From the NCBI GenBank assembly GCA_035297265.1, contig DATGZH010000003.1, forward strand, positions 1 through 64,000: a stretch of 64,000 bases of DNA, in the 5' to 3' direction. The translations under genes were made by a program, and so were the position numbers. Origin of the DNA: DATGZH01 sp035297265. GTDB lineage: Bacteria; Actinomycetota; Acidimicrobiia; Acidimicrobiales; RAAP-2. The notes below the pieces were generated by a model. That model ran no database searches, was not told the DNA's origin, and saw nothing but the letters and a program-made list of their open reading frames with translations. Positions 1 to 7,728 of the stretch are shown here, piece after piece (positions within the stretch are counted from its first letter, which is position 1; each line of letters starts with the position of its first letter).

Positions 1-56
1 CGGTCGTAGGCCTCGGGGTCCTCCCCGGCCGGGACCGGGCCGACGACGTCGCTCAC
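1..56 (-). CDS. 5' end of a gene that runs off the left edge
   Basis: A GTG start at 54-56 (minus strand) overlaps the stop codon of the upstream lipoprotein gene in the four-base GTGA pattern used throughout this window. Only 18 codons are visible (VSDVVGPVPAGEDPEAYDR-like), acidic and proline/glycine-rich, too short to assign a family. It is probably the third gene of a tyrS-lipoprotein-X operon. Confidence 0.55.
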   Translation of the reverse strand, partial: MSDVVGPVPAGEDPEAYD

Positions 57-595
57 GTGTTGCCCGACCCCGAGCCGCCCGACCCGGAGCTGCCGGTGGC
101 GCCCTTGCCGGTGATGTCGCGCACCCGGGACAGGGCGGCGGCGAGGGAGGCCCGGGCCTGCACCCGCTCGCGGAGGGACTGGGCCAGTAGGCGCCGGTTG
201 GTCGCCCCCGCCTGGTAGCAGTCCACGCCGGCGTTGTACTCGAGCGTGTAGGCCTTGGTGAGCTCGTCGGTCAGCTGCTGGTCGGGCGTGGGCAGGTTGG
301 AGTTGGCCGCCTCGGCGTCGGTCGTGAGGACGCCGCAGTCGGCGTGGAGGGCGCCCGTCCCCCGGTGCTCGTCGACGACGGTGGTCACCCGGGCGTCGTC
401 GGCCTGGAGCGTGCCCACCGTCGACCCAAAGCTCGTGCCCTGCTCCCACGTCGTGACCTGCTGGGACAGGCTGCCGCTGGCCTCCAGGCCGGCGCACCCC
501 GCCGAGGTGAGACCCACGAGGATGGCGACCGCCACCGCCCCGGCGAGGCGACGGCCGGGTGCCGGTCGCCGGCCGCTGGACGACCCCTCATCCAC
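53..595 (-). CDS. small secreted lipoprotein of unknown function
   Basis: The 180-residue product starts with a short basic stretch, then a hydrophobic segment at about residues 18-34 ending in the lipobox LTSAGC. This predicts cleavage before Cys34, lipid attachment and display on the outer face of the membrane. The mature part has two further cysteines (CGVL and DCYQ), which could form a disulfide, a helical C-terminal half, and a Gly/Ser-rich tail (GSSGSGGSGSGNT). I recognise no family. Its ATG overlaps the tyrS stop codon (ATGA) and its own stop overlaps the next GTG, so it is translated as the middle gene of an operon. Its lipoprotein nature is well supported; its function is unknown. 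Confidence 0.8.
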   Translation of the reverse strand: MDEGSSSGRRPAPGRRLAGAVAVAILVGLTSAGCAGLEASGSLSQQVTTWEQGTSFGSTVGTLQADDARVTTVVDEHRGTGALHADCGVLTTDAEAANSNLPTPDQQLTDELTKAYTLEYNAGVDCYQAGATNRRLLAQSLRERVQARASLAAALSRVRDITGKGATGSSGSGGSGSGNT

Positions 596-1877
596 AGACG
601 AACACGTGGTACGTGCGGGGGCCCCGCCGGAGCACGAGGTAACGGTCGTGCAGGAGGTCGCCCGCCCCGAGCATGCGTTGCTCGTCCTTCTCCTGCTGGT
701 CGTTCACGTAGACGCCGCCCTGGCGGAGCATCGTCCGGGCCTCGCTCTTCGACTTGACGAGGCCCGACTCGACGAGCGCATCGACGATCGGCAGGCCCTG
801 GGCCAACCGGTCGCGGGCGAGGCGGCTCGAAGGGGCGTCGGCCACCACGTCGGCCAGCGTCGCCTCGTCGAGCGAAGCGAGCTCGCCGGCGAAGAGGGCC
901 TTGGCCGCCCGCTCGGCCCGGTCGGCCGCCTGGGTGCCGTGGAGGAGCGCGCAGACCTCGCGGGCGAGTGCCTGCTGGGCCTCGCGCCGCTCCGGCCGAC
1001 TGGCTGTGGCCTCGTCGAGGGCGACGATCTCGTCGTGGGAGGCGAAGGAGAAGTAGCGCAGGTACGTGCCGACCACGGCGTCCTCGGTGTTCAAGAGGAA
1101 CTGGTAGATGCGCCAGGGGCTCGTCTTCTCGGCGTCCAGCCACAGGTCCTCGCTGCCCGCCTCGGACTTGCCGAACTTGGTCCCGTCGGCCTTCGTCACG
1201 AGCGGGGTGGTGATGCCGTAGACCTCCGCCCGCCGGACCTTGCGGACGAGCTCGACGCCCATCGTGATGTTGCCCCACTGGTCGCTGCCGCCGAGCTGCA
1301 CCCGGCAGTCGTGGTCCTCGAAGAGGCGGAGGAAGTCGTAGGCCTGGAGGAGCATGTAGCTGAACTCGGTGTAGGAGATCCCCTGTTCGGGCCGCTCCAG
1401 CCGCGCCTTCACCGACTCCTTGGCCACCATCTGGTTCACCGTGAAGTGCTTGCCCACGTCGCGGAGGAACTCGAGCAGGCCGATCGAGCCCAACCACACG
1501 TGGTTGTCGAGGAGGAGGGCCCGGCTGGTGCCGGCGGACTCGTCGAAGTCGAGGAACTGCGCGAGCTGGGGCCGGATGCCCTCGAGGTTCGCCTGGAGCT
1601 GCTCGACGGTGACGAGCGGCCGCTCCCCCGTCTTGCCGCCCGGGTCGCCGATGAGCCCGGTCCCCCCACCGGCGAGGGAGATCGGGCGGTGCCCGGCCAG
1701 CTGGAAGCGACGGAGCGTGCAGAGCTGGAGGAGGTTGCCGAGCTGGAGGCTCTCGGCCGTGGGGTCGAAGCCGGCGTAGAGCGTGAGGGGCTCGTGGTCG
1801 AGCCGCTGGAGGAGCGCCTCGTCGGTCACATCGGCGATCAGGCCGCGGAAACGCAGGTCGGCGACGAGCGAGGTCAT
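588..1877 (-). CDS. tyrS: tyrosyl-tRNA synthetase
   Basis: Class I aminoacyl-tRNA synthetase that charges tRNA-Tyr in the cytoplasm. The protein (429 residues from the ATG at 1877) has the tyrosine-binding YAGFDPTAESLQLGN segment with the HIGH-equivalent LQLGN near residue 44, the substrate loop SDQWGNI, the KMSKS-equivalent KFGKS near residue 235, and an S4-like RNA-binding domain at the C-terminus (VKSKSEARTMLRQGGVYVN). Length is normal for the bacterial TyrS family. A GTG six codons upstream (1895) is also possible; I prefer the ATG because the protein aligns from there and a weak -10-like CATCTT lies 8 bases before it. It heads an operon with the lipoprotein gene, with stop and start codons overlapping. 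Confidence 0.96.
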   Translation of the reverse strand: MTSLVADLRFRGLIADVTDEALLQRLDHEPLTLYAGFDPTAESLQLGNLLQLCTLRRFQLAGHRPISLAGGGTGLIGDPGGKTGERPLVTVEQLQANLEGIRPQLAQFLDFDESAGTSRALLLDNHVWLGSIGLLEFLRDVGKHFTVNQMVAKESVKARLERPEQGISYTEFSYMLLQAYDFLRLFEDHDCRVQLGGSDQWGNITMGVELVRKVRRAEVYGITTPLVTKADGTKFGKSEAGSEDLWLDAEKTSPWRIYQFLLNTEDAVVGTYLRYFSFASHDEIVALDEATASRPERREAQQALAREVCALLHGTQAADRAERAAKALFAGELASLDEATLADVVADAPSSRLARDRLAQGLPIVDALVESGLVKSKSEARTMLRQGGVYVNDQQEKDEQRMLGAGDLLHDRYLVLRRGPRTYHVFVCG

Positions 1878-1952
1878 CGCCGGCAAAGATGCCACACGGC
1901 GACGGGCCGTCCCGACCGCCCGTCGGCACCACGCCGTCGTGGGGGCGCCGGT

Positions 1953-1958
1953 TACGCT
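1953..1958 (+). promoter_or_regulatory. leaderless-type -10 box of the carotenoid oxygenase gene
   Basis: TACGCT ends 7 bases before GTG 1966, which places the transcription start at or next to the start codon. Confidence 0.6.
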
Positions 1959-1965
1959 CCTCGGC

Positions 1966-3357
1966 GTGTCGGCCGAGCCTCTCGCTCTCCCGAGCGTGCC
2001 CGCCGGCGGCGCGCCCTACCTGCTCGGCAACTACGCGCCCGTGGCCGCCGAGCTCACCTTGTCGGGGGGTCTCGAGGTGGAAGGGGCCCTCCCGCCGTGG
2101 CTCGACGGCATGCTCGTGCGCAACGGCCCCAACCCCGTCCTCGTGCCCGACCCGCACCACTACCACTGGCACAACGGCGACGGGATGGTCCATGCCGTCG
2201 AGTTCTCGGGCGGGCGGGCCCTCGCCTACCGCAACCGCTTGGTGCGCACGAGGAAGCTGGCGTCGGTGGTGGGCACGAGCCGGCCCCCGGGCCCGGCCGA
2301 GCCGGTCGAGGGACCGGCCAACACCAACGTCATCTGGCACGGCGGCCGCCTGCTCGCCCTCGCCGAGACGGGGTTCCCCTACCGGCTGTCGGCGGACCTC
2401 GACACGCTCTGTGTCGAGGACTTCGACGCCACGCTCACCGGGCCCATGACCGCCCACCCGCGAACGGACCCCGACACCGGGGCCCTCGTGGCCTTCGGCT
2501 ACGACGTCTTCGGCCCTCCCTACCTGCGTTACTACGAGCTCGACGCGGCCGGCGCGATGGTCCACGGCACCTCGGTGTCGATCCCCCGGGCCACCATGCA
2601 GCACGACTTCTGCGTGAGCGAGCGCCGGGTGGGCTTCTTGGACCTGCCCGTCGTCTTCGACCTCACGATGGCCCGGGGCGGGGCCTCCCTCCCCTTCCGC
2701 TGGGCCACCGAGACCCGGGCCCGTCTCGGCCTGCTCGACCGCCTGGCCGACGGGGCCGAGGTGCGGTGGCTCAGCCTCGAGCCGTGCTTCGTCCTCCATG
2801 TGATGAACGCCTTCGACGACGGGGACGACTTCGTGGTCGACCTCTGCCGCTACGACCGGGCCTTCGACGGCACCAACGAGGCCGGGGCCCTCGACACGGC
2901 GGCGTTCCCGAGGCTGGAGCGCTGGCGGGTCACCCCCGACGGCACCGTCGAGGCGACCCAGCTCGACGACCGCCCGGTCGACTACCCGAGGGTGGACGAG
3001 CAACTGGCCGGCCGCCCCTACCGCTTCGGCTACTGCACCGAGCTCACGAGGGAGAGAGGCGTCGACACCGGGAGCGGGCTCGTCCGCTACGACCTCGTCC
3101 GCGACGAGGCGTCCCACCACCGCCCGGGTCCCGGGCGGGCCCCCGGCGAGCCGATCTTCGTCCGGGCGCCCGACGGGCGGGCCGACGACGAAGGGGTGGT
3201 GCTCTCGTTCGTCTACGACGCCGGGCGCGACGCCACCGACGTGGTCGTGATCGACGGCACCGCCTTCGACGGAGCGCCCCTGGCGACCGTCCACCTGCCG
3301 ACCCGGGTGCCCTTCGGCCTCCACGGGTCCTTCGTGCCGGCCGACCGCTACCGCTGA
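1966..3357 (+). CDS. carotenoid oxygenase (retinal pigment epithelial membrane protein family)
   Basis: Predicted non-haem iron dioxygenase that cleaves carotenoids, apocarotenoids or related stilbenes. The 463-residue protein has the seven-bladed propeller family signatures, including NGPNP near residue 49, HWHNGDGMVH, and four iron-ligand histidine regions: AHPRTD (about 164), MQHDF (about 212), VLHVMNAF (about 279) and GLHGSF (about 453). The start chosen is GTG 1966, preceded by TACGCT at 1953-1958, which fits a leaderless mRNA; longer reading is open upstream but runs into tyrS. The gene diverges from tyrS and converges on menD, overlapping its 3' end by 10 bases. The substrate cannot be told from sequence. 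No carotenoid synthesis genes are nearby. Confidence 0.9.
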   Translation: MSAEPLALPSVPAGGAPYLLGNYAPVAAELTLSGGLEVEGALPPWLDGMLVRNGPNPVLVPDPHHYHWHNGDGMVHAVEFSGGRALAYRNRLVRTRKLASVVGTSRPPGPAEPVEGPANTNVIWHGGRLLALAETGFPYRLSADLDTLCVEDFDATLTGPMTAHPRTDPDTGALVAFGYDVFGPPYLRYYELDAAGAMVHGTSVSIPRATMQHDFCVSERRVGFLDLPVVFDLTMARGGASLPFRWATETRARLGLLDRLADGAEVRWLSLEPCFVLHVMNAFDDGDDFVVDLCRYDRAFDGTNEAGALDTAAFPRLERWRVTPDGTVEATQLDDRPVDYPRVDEQLAGRPYRFGYCTELTRERGVDTGSGLVRYDLVRDEASHHRPGPGRAPGEPIFVRAPDGRADDEGVVLSFVYDAGRDATDVVVIDGTAFDGAPLATVHLPTRVPFGLHGSFVPADRYR

Positions 3358-5111
3358 ACGCCGGTGACGGCCGCGGCCACCGCCGCGTGGAGGCGCTCGT
3401 GGAGCTCGACGTTGGCCGCGTGGTCGAGCACCCGGGCCCGGACCACGGCGAGCGGTTCGCGCCCGACGACCTTTTCCATCGTCGGTGCCAGCTCGTCGAC
3501 CCGGGTCACGTCGAAGGCGGGCAGGCCGAAGCCCCTCGCCACCTCGACCACGTCGGGGGCCTGCGGCGTGGCGAAGAGGAGCTCGAAGCGTACCGGGTCG
3601 ACCGCGCCGGCCTGCGGCAGGAAGGAGAAGATCCCGCCGCCGCCGTTGTCGACGACGAGGAGCGTGCAGCTGCCCCGCTCCTTGGCCCCGAGCGGTCGCA
3701 CGAGCGAGGAGACGTCGTGGAGGAAGGCGAGGTCCCCGAGCAGCGCCACCACCGGGCCCTCGCCCCCTTCGGCCAGGCCCTGCGCCGTGGCTACCAGGCC
3801 GTCGATGCCGTTCACCCCCCGGTTGGCCCGCACCACCGGTGGGGCGGCGAGGGGCGGCGCGTACCACTCGAGGTCCCGGCCGGGCATCGAGGCGGCAGCC
3901 AGCACGGTCGTGCCCTCCGGGAGGGCCCCGGGCAGCCAGCGGGCCACGCCGGGTTCGGAGAGCCCCGACCCGGTCTCGGCCTCCCCCGCCAGCACCTCGT
4001 CGATGGCCCGCTGCGCCGCCGCCTCCGTGGTCCGCCACCGCGTCTGCCACTCCCCCGGGTCGACGACGTCGTGGAGCAGCCCGATGGCGAAGCGCGTCCA
4101 GTCGCCGGGGTCCGTCGCGTGGTGGGTGGTCACCAGCCGCTCGGGATCGGCCCAGCGCCAGTAGGGGTCCACGCCCACGACCTCGGCCCCGGCCGCCGCG
4201 GCGTCGGCGACGAAGGCGCCCAGCACCTTGGACTGCCAGGGGGACCCGAGGTGCAGCACGACCTCGGGCCGGAGGGCCGCCGCCACGTCGTCCTGGCGGA
4301 GGAAGGCGTCGGCCGCGGCCACCACGTCGTCGTGCGCGACCCGGCAGCCCGATCGGGGGTCGGCGAGGACCGGGAAACCCAGCCGCTCGGAGAGGGCCAG
4401 CACCTGCTCGGGCGGCCCGGCGCCGGCGCCGGCCACCACGACGCCGCGGCGGCCCGGCCAGCGCCGGACGAGTCCCATGAGGACGCTCCTCCCCGACCGC
4501 TCCCGCACCGTTTGGTGCCACGGCTGCCCGTCGGGCCGCCCCGCCGGAAGCGGTCCGGGCACACCGACGAGCGGCTCGGCGAAGGACAGGTTGAGGTGCA
4601 CCGGGCCGGGACCGAGCGGCCCCTTGGTGGCCTCGGCGAGGGCCCGGGCGCCGAGCGAGCGCCAGGCCGTCTCGGGGAAGGCGACGGCCGATCCCGGGGT
4701 GAAGGACCACCGGACGGCGTCGGCGTAGAGGCGGGACTGGTCGATCGTCTGGGGCGCCCCCACGTCGTGCAGCTCGGGTGGGCGGTCGGCCGTGGCCACG
4801 ACGAGAGGGACACCGCCCTGGTCGGCCTCGACGACGGCGGGATGCAGCTCGACCGCCGCCGTGCCGCTCGTCGTGACCAGCACCGTCGGCCGACCACTGG
4901 CGACCGCGAGGCCGACGGCGAAGAAGCCGGCGCCCCGCTCGTCGAGACGGACGTGCAGCGCCAGCTCCGGACGGCCGGCGAGGGCGAGCGCCAGCGGCGT
5001 CGAGCGCGAGCCGGGGCAGAGCACGGCGTGGGTGACCCCGCCGCGCACCCACTCGTCGACGAGGGTGGCGCAGAACGTGGCCTGGCGCTCGGAGGGGTTC
5101 GTTACGCTCAC
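3348..5111 (-). CDS. menD: SEPHCHC synthase (menaquinone biosynthesis)
   Basis: Thiamine-diphosphate enzyme that joins 2-oxoglutarate to isochorismate to make SEPHCHC in menaquinone synthesis. The 587-residue protein shows the MenD N-terminal region (LVDEWVRGGVTHAVLCPGSRSTPLALAL), the catalytic-glutamate segment LDERGAGFFAVGLA, TTSGTAAVELHPAV, and the ThDP-binding C-terminal domain (LGDLAFLHDVSSL followed by VVDNGGGGIFSFLPQ). The GTG at 5111 matches where family alignment begins; an earlier ATG at 5156 would overlap menH by 40 bases. A GGAGAGG Shine-Dalgarno-like run lies about 11 bases before the GTG. The start codons of menD and menH are only five bases apart and face away from each other. 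Confidence 0.95.
   Translation of the reverse strand: MSVTNPSERQATFCATLVDEWVRGGVTHAVLCPGSRSTPLALALAGRPELALHVRLDERGAGFFAVGLAVASGRPTVLVTTSGTAAVELHPAVVEADQGGVPLVVATADRPPELHDVGAPQTIDQSRLYADAVRWSFTPGSAVAFPETAWRSLGARALAEATKGPLGPGPVHLNLSFAEPLVGVPGPLPAGRPDGQPWHQTVRERSGRSVLMGLVRRWPGRRGVVVAGAGAGPPEQVLALSERLGFPVLADPRSGCRVAHDDVVAAADAFLRQDDVAAALRPEVVLHLGSPWQSKVLGAFVADAAAAGAEVVGVDPYWRWADPERLVTTHHATDPGDWTRFAIGLLHDVVDPGEWQTRWRTTEAAAQRAIDEVLAGEAETGSGLSEPGVARWLPGALPEGTTVLAAASMPGRDLEWYAPPLAAPPVVRANRGVNGIDGLVATAQGLAEGGEGPVVALLGDLAFLHDVSSLVRPLGAKERGSCTLLVVDNGGGGIFSFLPQAGAVDPVRFELLFATPQAPDVVEVARGFGLPAFDVTRVDELAPTMEKVVGREPLAVVRARVLDHAANVELHERLHAAVAAAVTGVQR
5103..5108 (+). promoter_or_regulatory. leaderless-type -10 box of menH
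   Basis: TACGCT ends 8 bases before ATG 5117. It lies within the first codons of the divergent menD gene. Confidence 0.6.
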
Positions 5112-5116
5112 GCTCG

Positions 5117-5887
5117 ATGGGCCCTCTCCACGCCGAGGTCGTGGGCACGGGGCCACCCCTGGTGCTCCTGCACGGCTTCACGCAGACGGGGCGCTCCTTC
5201 GGCCCCTTCGGCACGGCGCTCGGCCGAAGTCATCAGCTCATCCTGGTCGACCTGCCGGGCCACGGCGGGTCGGCCCCCGTGCACGGTGACCTGCCGACGT
5301 GCGGCGAGGCGGTGCTCGAGACGGCCGCCGCGCTGGCCCGGCCGCCCTTCCCGGTGCTCGGTTACTCCCTCGGGGCCCGGGTGGCCCTCCACGCCGCCCT
5401 CGACCGGTCCGAGCAGGTGGCCCGCCTCGTCCTGATCGGGGCGACGGCGGGCATCGTCGACGCTGAGAGGAGAGCGGCCCGCCGCGCCGCCGACGAGCGG
5501 CTGGCCGACGAGCTCGAGGCGGACGCCGACGTCGAGGCGTTCGTCACCCGGTGGCTCGCCGGGCCGCTCTTCGCCGGTCTCCCGGCGGCGGCCGCCGGCC
5601 GGGCTGAGCGGCTCGTCAACACCCCGGCCGGCCTGGCGGCGAGCCTGCGCGAGGCCGGGACGGGGACCCAGGAGCCGCTCGACGAGCGCCTCACCTCGCT
5701 CCACGTGCCGACGCTGCTCGTGGCCGGGGCCGCCGATCCGCGTTTCGTCGACGCGGCGCTCCGCCTGGCCCGGTCGTTGCCCGAGGCCGTCGTGTCGGTG
5801 GTGCCGGGGGCCACCCACGCCGCGCACCTCCACCAGCCGCTGACGACCGCGGCGATCGTCGGCCGGTGGTTGGCGGCCGCCGGCTGA
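5117..5887 (+). CDS. menH: alpha/beta hydrolase, probable SHCHC synthase
   Basis: Predicted to remove pyruvate from the MenD product (SEPHCHC to SHCHC). The 256-residue alpha/beta-hydrolase has the oxyanion region LLHGFTQTGRSF, the GHGGS loop, the nucleophile elbow GYSLGAR (Ser near 84), an acid at AGAADPRF (about 207) and a histidine at GATHAAHLH (about 234). The first histidine segment HGFTQ is typical of MenH. Position immediately beside menD and upstream of menA/menB supports the assignment, but alpha/beta hydrolases are easily confused. The ATG follows a TACGCT box by 8 bases, so the transcript is probably leaderless. It ends 5 bases from the convergent menA stop. Confidence 0.82.
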   Translation: MGPLHAEVVGTGPPLVLLHGFTQTGRSFGPFGTALGRSHQLILVDLPGHGGSAPVHGDLPTCGEAVLETAAALARPPFPVLGYSLGARVALHAALDRSEQVARLVLIGATAGIVDAERRAARRAADERLADELEADADVEAFVTRWLAGPLFAGLPAAAAGRAERLVNTPAGLAASLREAGTGTQEPLDERLTSLHVPTLLVAGAADPRFVDAALRLARSLPEAVVSVVPGATHAAHLHQPLTTAAIVGRWLAAAG

Positions 5888-5892
5888 CAGGG

Positions 5893-6798
5893 TCACAGGA
5901 GCAGCCCGACGGCGAGGAGCAGCCCGACGGCCATCTGCAGCCGGCCGGTGGCGCCGAGCACGGGGAGGAGCGCCCGGCCCTCGGCCCCCTGCCGAACGAG
6001 GCGGAACGGGGCGATGGCCAGCGGCAGCGCGAGGAGAGCCAAGAGGGCGCCGGGGCGGAGCACCGCCGTGCCCACCACGCCGGCGAACGCCGCGGCCACC
6101 GAACCCATGTAGAGCCAGCCGGCCCGCGCCCGGCCGAGACGGACGGCGAGCGTCAACTTCGCCGCCACGCGGTCACCGTCGATGTCGCGCAGGTTGTTGG
6201 CCTCGAGGAGGGCGGTGGCCAAGAGGCCCACCGGGAGGGCGGCCACGAACGGCAGCAGCGCGAGGTGCTCGTACTGCACGTAGGCGGAGCCGCAGGTGGC
6301 CACGAGGCCGAAGAAGACGAAGACGAAGACCTCGCCGAGCCCGAGGTAGCCGTAGGGGCGGGGTCCGCCGGTGTAGCCCCAGCCGGCCACGAAGCAGGCC
6401 GCCCCGACGAGGATCAGCCACCAGGTCGTGGCGGCGGCCAGGAGCACGCCGGCCACCGCGCCGACGGCGAAGGCGATCAGGGCGGCCTTGCGCACCGCGG
6501 CCGGGCTGGCGAGCCCCGACGCCACGAGGCGGAGGGGTCCGACCCGCTGCTCGTCGGTGCCCCGCACGCCGTCGGCGTAGTCGTTGGCGTAGTTCGTGCC
6601 GATCTGGATCGAGAGGGCCACGACGAGGGCGGCCACCGCCCGCCACCAGGAGAGGTGATGCCCGGCGAGCACCCACCCGGCCGCGCTGCCGACGAGCACG
6701 GGCGCCACGGACACGGCCAGCGTGCGGGGTCGGGCCCCGAGCACCCAGCGGCCGACCGCACCCGGGGCCGGCCCCGAACCCGGCCGGGCCTCGGTCAC
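5893..6798 (-). CDS. menA: 1,4-dihydroxy-2-naphthoate polyprenyltransferase
   Basis: Integral membrane prenyltransferase (UbiA superfamily) that attaches the isoprenoid chain to DHNA to give demethylmenaquinone. The 301-residue protein is strongly hydrophobic with 8-9 likely membrane spans and both aspartate-rich motifs: NYANDYADGVRGTD near residue 68 and NNLRDIDGDRVAAKLTLA near residue 200, which bind the magnesium-diphosphate. The Gly-Tyr-rich loop GWGYTGGPRPYGYLGLGE is typical of MenA. The GTG start overlaps the menB stop (GTGA), so translation is coupled to menB. Confidence 0.94.
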   Translation of the reverse strand: MTEARPGSGPAPGAVGRWVLGARPRTLAVSVAPVLVGSAAGWVLAGHHLSWWRAVAALVVALSIQIGTNYANDYADGVRGTDEQRVGPLRLVASGLASPAAVRKAALIAFAVGAVAGVLLAAATTWWLILVGAACFVAGWGYTGGPRPYGYLGLGEVFVFVFFGLVATCGSAYVQYEHLALLPFVAALPVGLLATALLEANNLRDIDGDRVAAKLTLAVRLGRARAGWLYMGSVAAAFAGVVGTAVLRPGALLALLALPLAIAPFRLVRQGAEGRALLPVLGATGRLQMAVGLLLAVGLLL

Positions 6799-7706
6799 GG
6801 CCGGCGCGGGAAGCGCGAGAAGTCGGGGGGCCGACGCTCCACGTAGGCGTTGCGACCCTCCTGGCCCTCCTCGGTCATGTAGAAGAGCATGGTGGCGTCG
6901 CCGGCGAGCTGTTGGACGCCGGCCAGCCCGTCGTCGGCCGCGTTGAAGCCAGCCTTCAGCATGCGCAGCGCGATCGGCGAGAGCGTGAGCATCCGCCGAC
7001 ACCAGGCGGCCGTCTCGCGCTCGAGGTCGGCCAGCGGCACCACCGTGTTCACGAGCCCCCAGGCGAGCGCCTGCTCGGCGTCGTACTGCCGGCAGAGGAA
7101 CCAGATCTCCTTGGCCCGCTTGAGCCCGATCGTGCGGGCCATCAGCCCCGAGCCGTAGCCGCCGTCGAAGCTGCCGACCTTGGGTCCCGTCTGGCCGAAC
7201 CGGGCGTTGTCGGCGGCGATCGTGAGGTCGCAGACGAGATGGAGGATGTGGCCCCCGCCGACGGCGTAGCCGGCCACCTGGGCCACGACGGGCTTGGGCA
7301 GCCGGCGGATCTGGATCTGGAGGTCGAGCACGTTGAGCCGCCCGATGCCCTGCCGGGCCACCTCGTCGTCCCCGCCGACGTAGCCGTCCGAACCCCTGAT
7401 GCGCTGGTCGCCCCCCGAGCAGAAGGCGTCGGGGCCCTCGCCGGTGAGCACCACCACCCCGACCGACGAGTCGTCCCGGGCCGCCCGGAAGGCGTCCTCC
7501 AGCTCGAAGAGGGTCTCGGGCCGGAAGGCGTTGCGCACCTCGGGCCGGCAGATCGTGAGCCGGGCGATCCCCTCCCCCACCTCGTAGCGGATGTCCCGGT
7601 AGTCGCCGAGCTGCTCGAACTTCGGCAGCGGGAGCTGGCGCAGCTCCTCGAGGGGGTCGGCCGGCGTCCCCGTGACGGCGGTCGGGCGTGCCGGGGCCTC
7701 GCTCAC
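6795..7706 (-). CDS. menB: 1,4-dihydroxy-2-naphthoyl-CoA synthase
   Basis: Crotonase-fold enzyme that closes the second ring of the naphthoquinone from OSB-CoA. The 303-residue protein has the oxyanion-hole segment SGGDQRIRG, the AVGGGHILHLVCDLTIAA stretch, and the MenB hallmark TGPKVGSFDGGYGS near residue 175; the C-terminal FYMTEEGQEGRNAY...PDFSRFPR is also diagnostic. GTG 7706 was chosen because it lies 8 bases after the TAGCGT box; a much longer open frame upstream would run antisense through menE. Overlaps menA by four bases. Divergent from menE, with which it shares its -10 element. Confidence 0.96.
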   Translation of the reverse strand: MSEAPARPTAVTGTPADPLEELRQLPLPKFEQLGDYRDIRYEVGEGIARLTICRPEVRNAFRPETLFELEDAFRAARDDSSVGVVVLTGEGPDAFCSGGDQRIRGSDGYVGGDDEVARQGIGRLNVLDLQIQIRRLPKPVVAQVAGYAVGGGHILHLVCDLTIAADNARFGQTGPKVGSFDGGYGSGLMARTIGLKRAKEIWFLCRQYDAEQALAWGLVNTVVPLADLERETAAWCRRMLTLSPIALRMLKAGFNAADDGLAGVQQLAGDATMLFYMTEEGQEGRNAYVERRPPDFSRFPRRP

Positions 7707-7713
7707 GGCGCCA

Positions 7714-7720
7714 TACGCTA
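7714..7720. promoter_or_regulatory. shared divergent -10 element of menB and menE
   Basis: The seven bases TACGCTA read as TACGCT on the plus strand (9 bases before menE GTG 7729) and TAGCGT on the minus strand (8 bases before menB GTG 7706). One near-palindrome appears to serve both leaderless genes. Confidence 0.65.
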
Positions 7721-7728
7721 CTTGCCTG

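Noticed and set aside
385..5214. Open frame of 1,609 codons on the minus strand
   Set aside because: It covers the true genes in a different frame and yields a Pro/Arg/Gly-rich product without domains.
255..5435. Open frame of more than 1,700 codons on the plus strand
   Set aside because: It runs through tyrS, carotenoid oxygenase, menD and menH in the wrong frame. High GC makes stop-free shadow frames common; the product is low-complexity and has no family.
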